DNA from: Persicitalea jodogahamensis
GTDB lineage: Bacteria > Bacteroidota > Bacteroidia > Cytophagales > Spirosomataceae
DNA length: 64,000 bases
NCBI RefSeq assembly: GCF_014651615.1
Contig: NZ_BMXF01000006.1
Location: 1 to 64,000 of the forward strand
Direction of reading: 5' to 3'
Shown: in pieces, positions 63,365 through 64,000 of the stretch
Layout of the letters: each line of letters opens with the position of its first letter
How positions within the stretch are numbered: position 1 is the first letter of the stretch
Made by a program: the position numbers and the translations under genes
The notes under the pieces: generated by a model
The model's database searches: none
What the model saw: the letters and a program-made list of their open reading frames with translations, nothing else
Told to the model about the DNA's origin: nothing

Positions 63365-64000
63365 ATGAAATACATACAATCTTTATTCCTGCTTGTTTGC
63401 CTGGGTCTTGGTGGCTGTGAGAAAGTAATCGATTTGTACCCGCAGTCTAACCTCAACACCGGTACCTACTATTCCACGGTGGATGAAGTCAGGGCTGGTC
63501 TCACGGGCGCCTACAACGGTATGCAAGCCCCGTTGGCAACCGAATGGCAATTGACTGAACTCCGCTCTGATAATTCCAAACAGGGTGTACCCGCCAGTTC
63601 AAGTTCGACCAACCGTGATTTGAGCGATCTGGATATGTTCCTGCCCGCCACGATCCACACTGGAATCTACACGTACTGGCTCACTACGTACAATAACATT
63701 CGGAACGCCAATATCGTATTGCAAAGGCTCGGCGTGGTCTATGACCCTTCGGCCGGAACGCTTTCGTTGCAAAACATCGATATCGCTATCTCTGACACCG
63801 ACCGTAAACAGTTGGCGGGAGAAGCCCTTTTTATCAGAAGTCACCATTACTTCAATTTGGTGCGGCTGTTCGGCGGGGTGTTTTTAGTGCATACGCCCAT
63901 CTCGGCGCAGGAAGCCAAATCGATCAATCGTTCGAGTCCTGTTGATATGTACAAACTGATCGAAGCGGATTTGAAGACCGCCACCACCTACCTGAGCCCT
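63365..64000 (+). CDS. SusD/RagB-family lipoprotein, partial at right edge (alginate PUL)
   Basis: 212 codons are visible and the frame is open to the window end. Lipobox Cys18 (LGGC), N-terminal SusD segment (NLNTGTYYSTVDEVRAGLTGAYNG), the NNIRNANIVLQRL helix and the family helix EALFIRSHHYFNLVRLFGGV. Start ATG 63365, 19 bases after SusC. Binding partner of that transporter; ligand probably oligoalginate by context. Confidence 0.92.
   Translation, partial: MKYIQSLFLLVCLGLGGCEKVIDLYPQSNLNTGTYYSTVDEVRAGLTGAYNGMQAPLATEWQLTELRSDNSKQGVPASSSSTNRDLSDLDMFLPATIHTGIYTYWLTTYNNIRNANIVLQRLGVVYDPSAGTLSLQNIDIAISDTDRKQLAGEALFIRSHHYFNLVRLFGGVFLVHTPISAQEAKSINRSSPVDMYKLIEADLKTATTYLSP

Overview
The window looks like a chromosomal segment of a Bacteroidota, probably Cytophagales (Spirosomaceae-like). 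The evidence is three SusC/SusD pairs, many Sec signal peptides and lipoproteins, DUF1593, DUF1080 and DUF6503 proteins, promoters of the TTTG-N19-21-TAnnTTTG type, and few Shine-Dalgarno sequences. It is a carbohydrate-catabolic region directed at pectin-type polysaccharides (about 1-50 kb) and alginate (53-64 kb). Genus is not determinable here. I see no tRNA, rRNA, CRISPR array or transposase. The palindrome GGTACC is strikingly dense.

Layout. (1) 1-2.6 kb: the N-terminal part of an NRAMP-like transporter, a decayed GH95 fragment and a secreted phosphodiesterase. (2) 2.7-17.1 kb: one long minus-strand operon with a promoter at about 17.1 kb and a hairpin terminator at about 2.7 kb. Its order is DeoR regulator, FucI-like isomerase, transketolase N-half, secreted PL1 pectate lyase, transketolase C-half, DUF1593, periplasmic sugar-binding protein, DUF2291, ABC ATPase, ABC permease and two more DUF1593. 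(3) 17.2-26.1 kb: DUF1080, then a minus-strand PUL (SusC, SusD, PL10, GH127). (4) 26.3-29.6 kb: FGGY kinase and an apiosidase-like (DUF5060/DUF4038) glycosidase, divergent from (5) 29.9-36.4 kb: SusC, SusD, GH28. (6) 36.5-53.2 kb: an outer-membrane barrel protein, two more DUF1593, a haem-binding protein, an M16 peptidase pair, an HpcH/HpaI aldolase, a RelE/ParE-type toxin-antitoxin, GH95, DUF6503, an Omp85 protein and a sulfatase. (7) 53.2-64 kb: an alginate PUL (LacI regulator with triple operator, PL6, SDR, PL17, SusC, SusD cut by the window edge).

Working model (inference). Pectin is cut by PL1, PL10 and GH28 and trimmed by GH127, GH95 and the apiosidase-like enzyme. Secreted nucleoside-hydrolase-like DUF1593 proteins release a sugar that the ABC transporter imports. 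The FucI-like isomerase makes a ketose, the FGGY kinase may phosphorylate it, and the split transketolase may cleave it. This set resembles the published D-apiose route (isomerase, apulose kinase, two-subunit apulose-4-phosphate transketolase), but with an isomerase of a different family from the apiose isomerase I remember and with five DUF1593 proteins that have no assigned role. A tandem AT-rich decamer in the DeoR promoter recurs upstream of the kinase operon and ties the two together. In the alginate PUL, PL6 and PL17 depolymerise alginate, the SDR probably reduces the unsaturated-uronate product, and SusC/SusD import oligomers.
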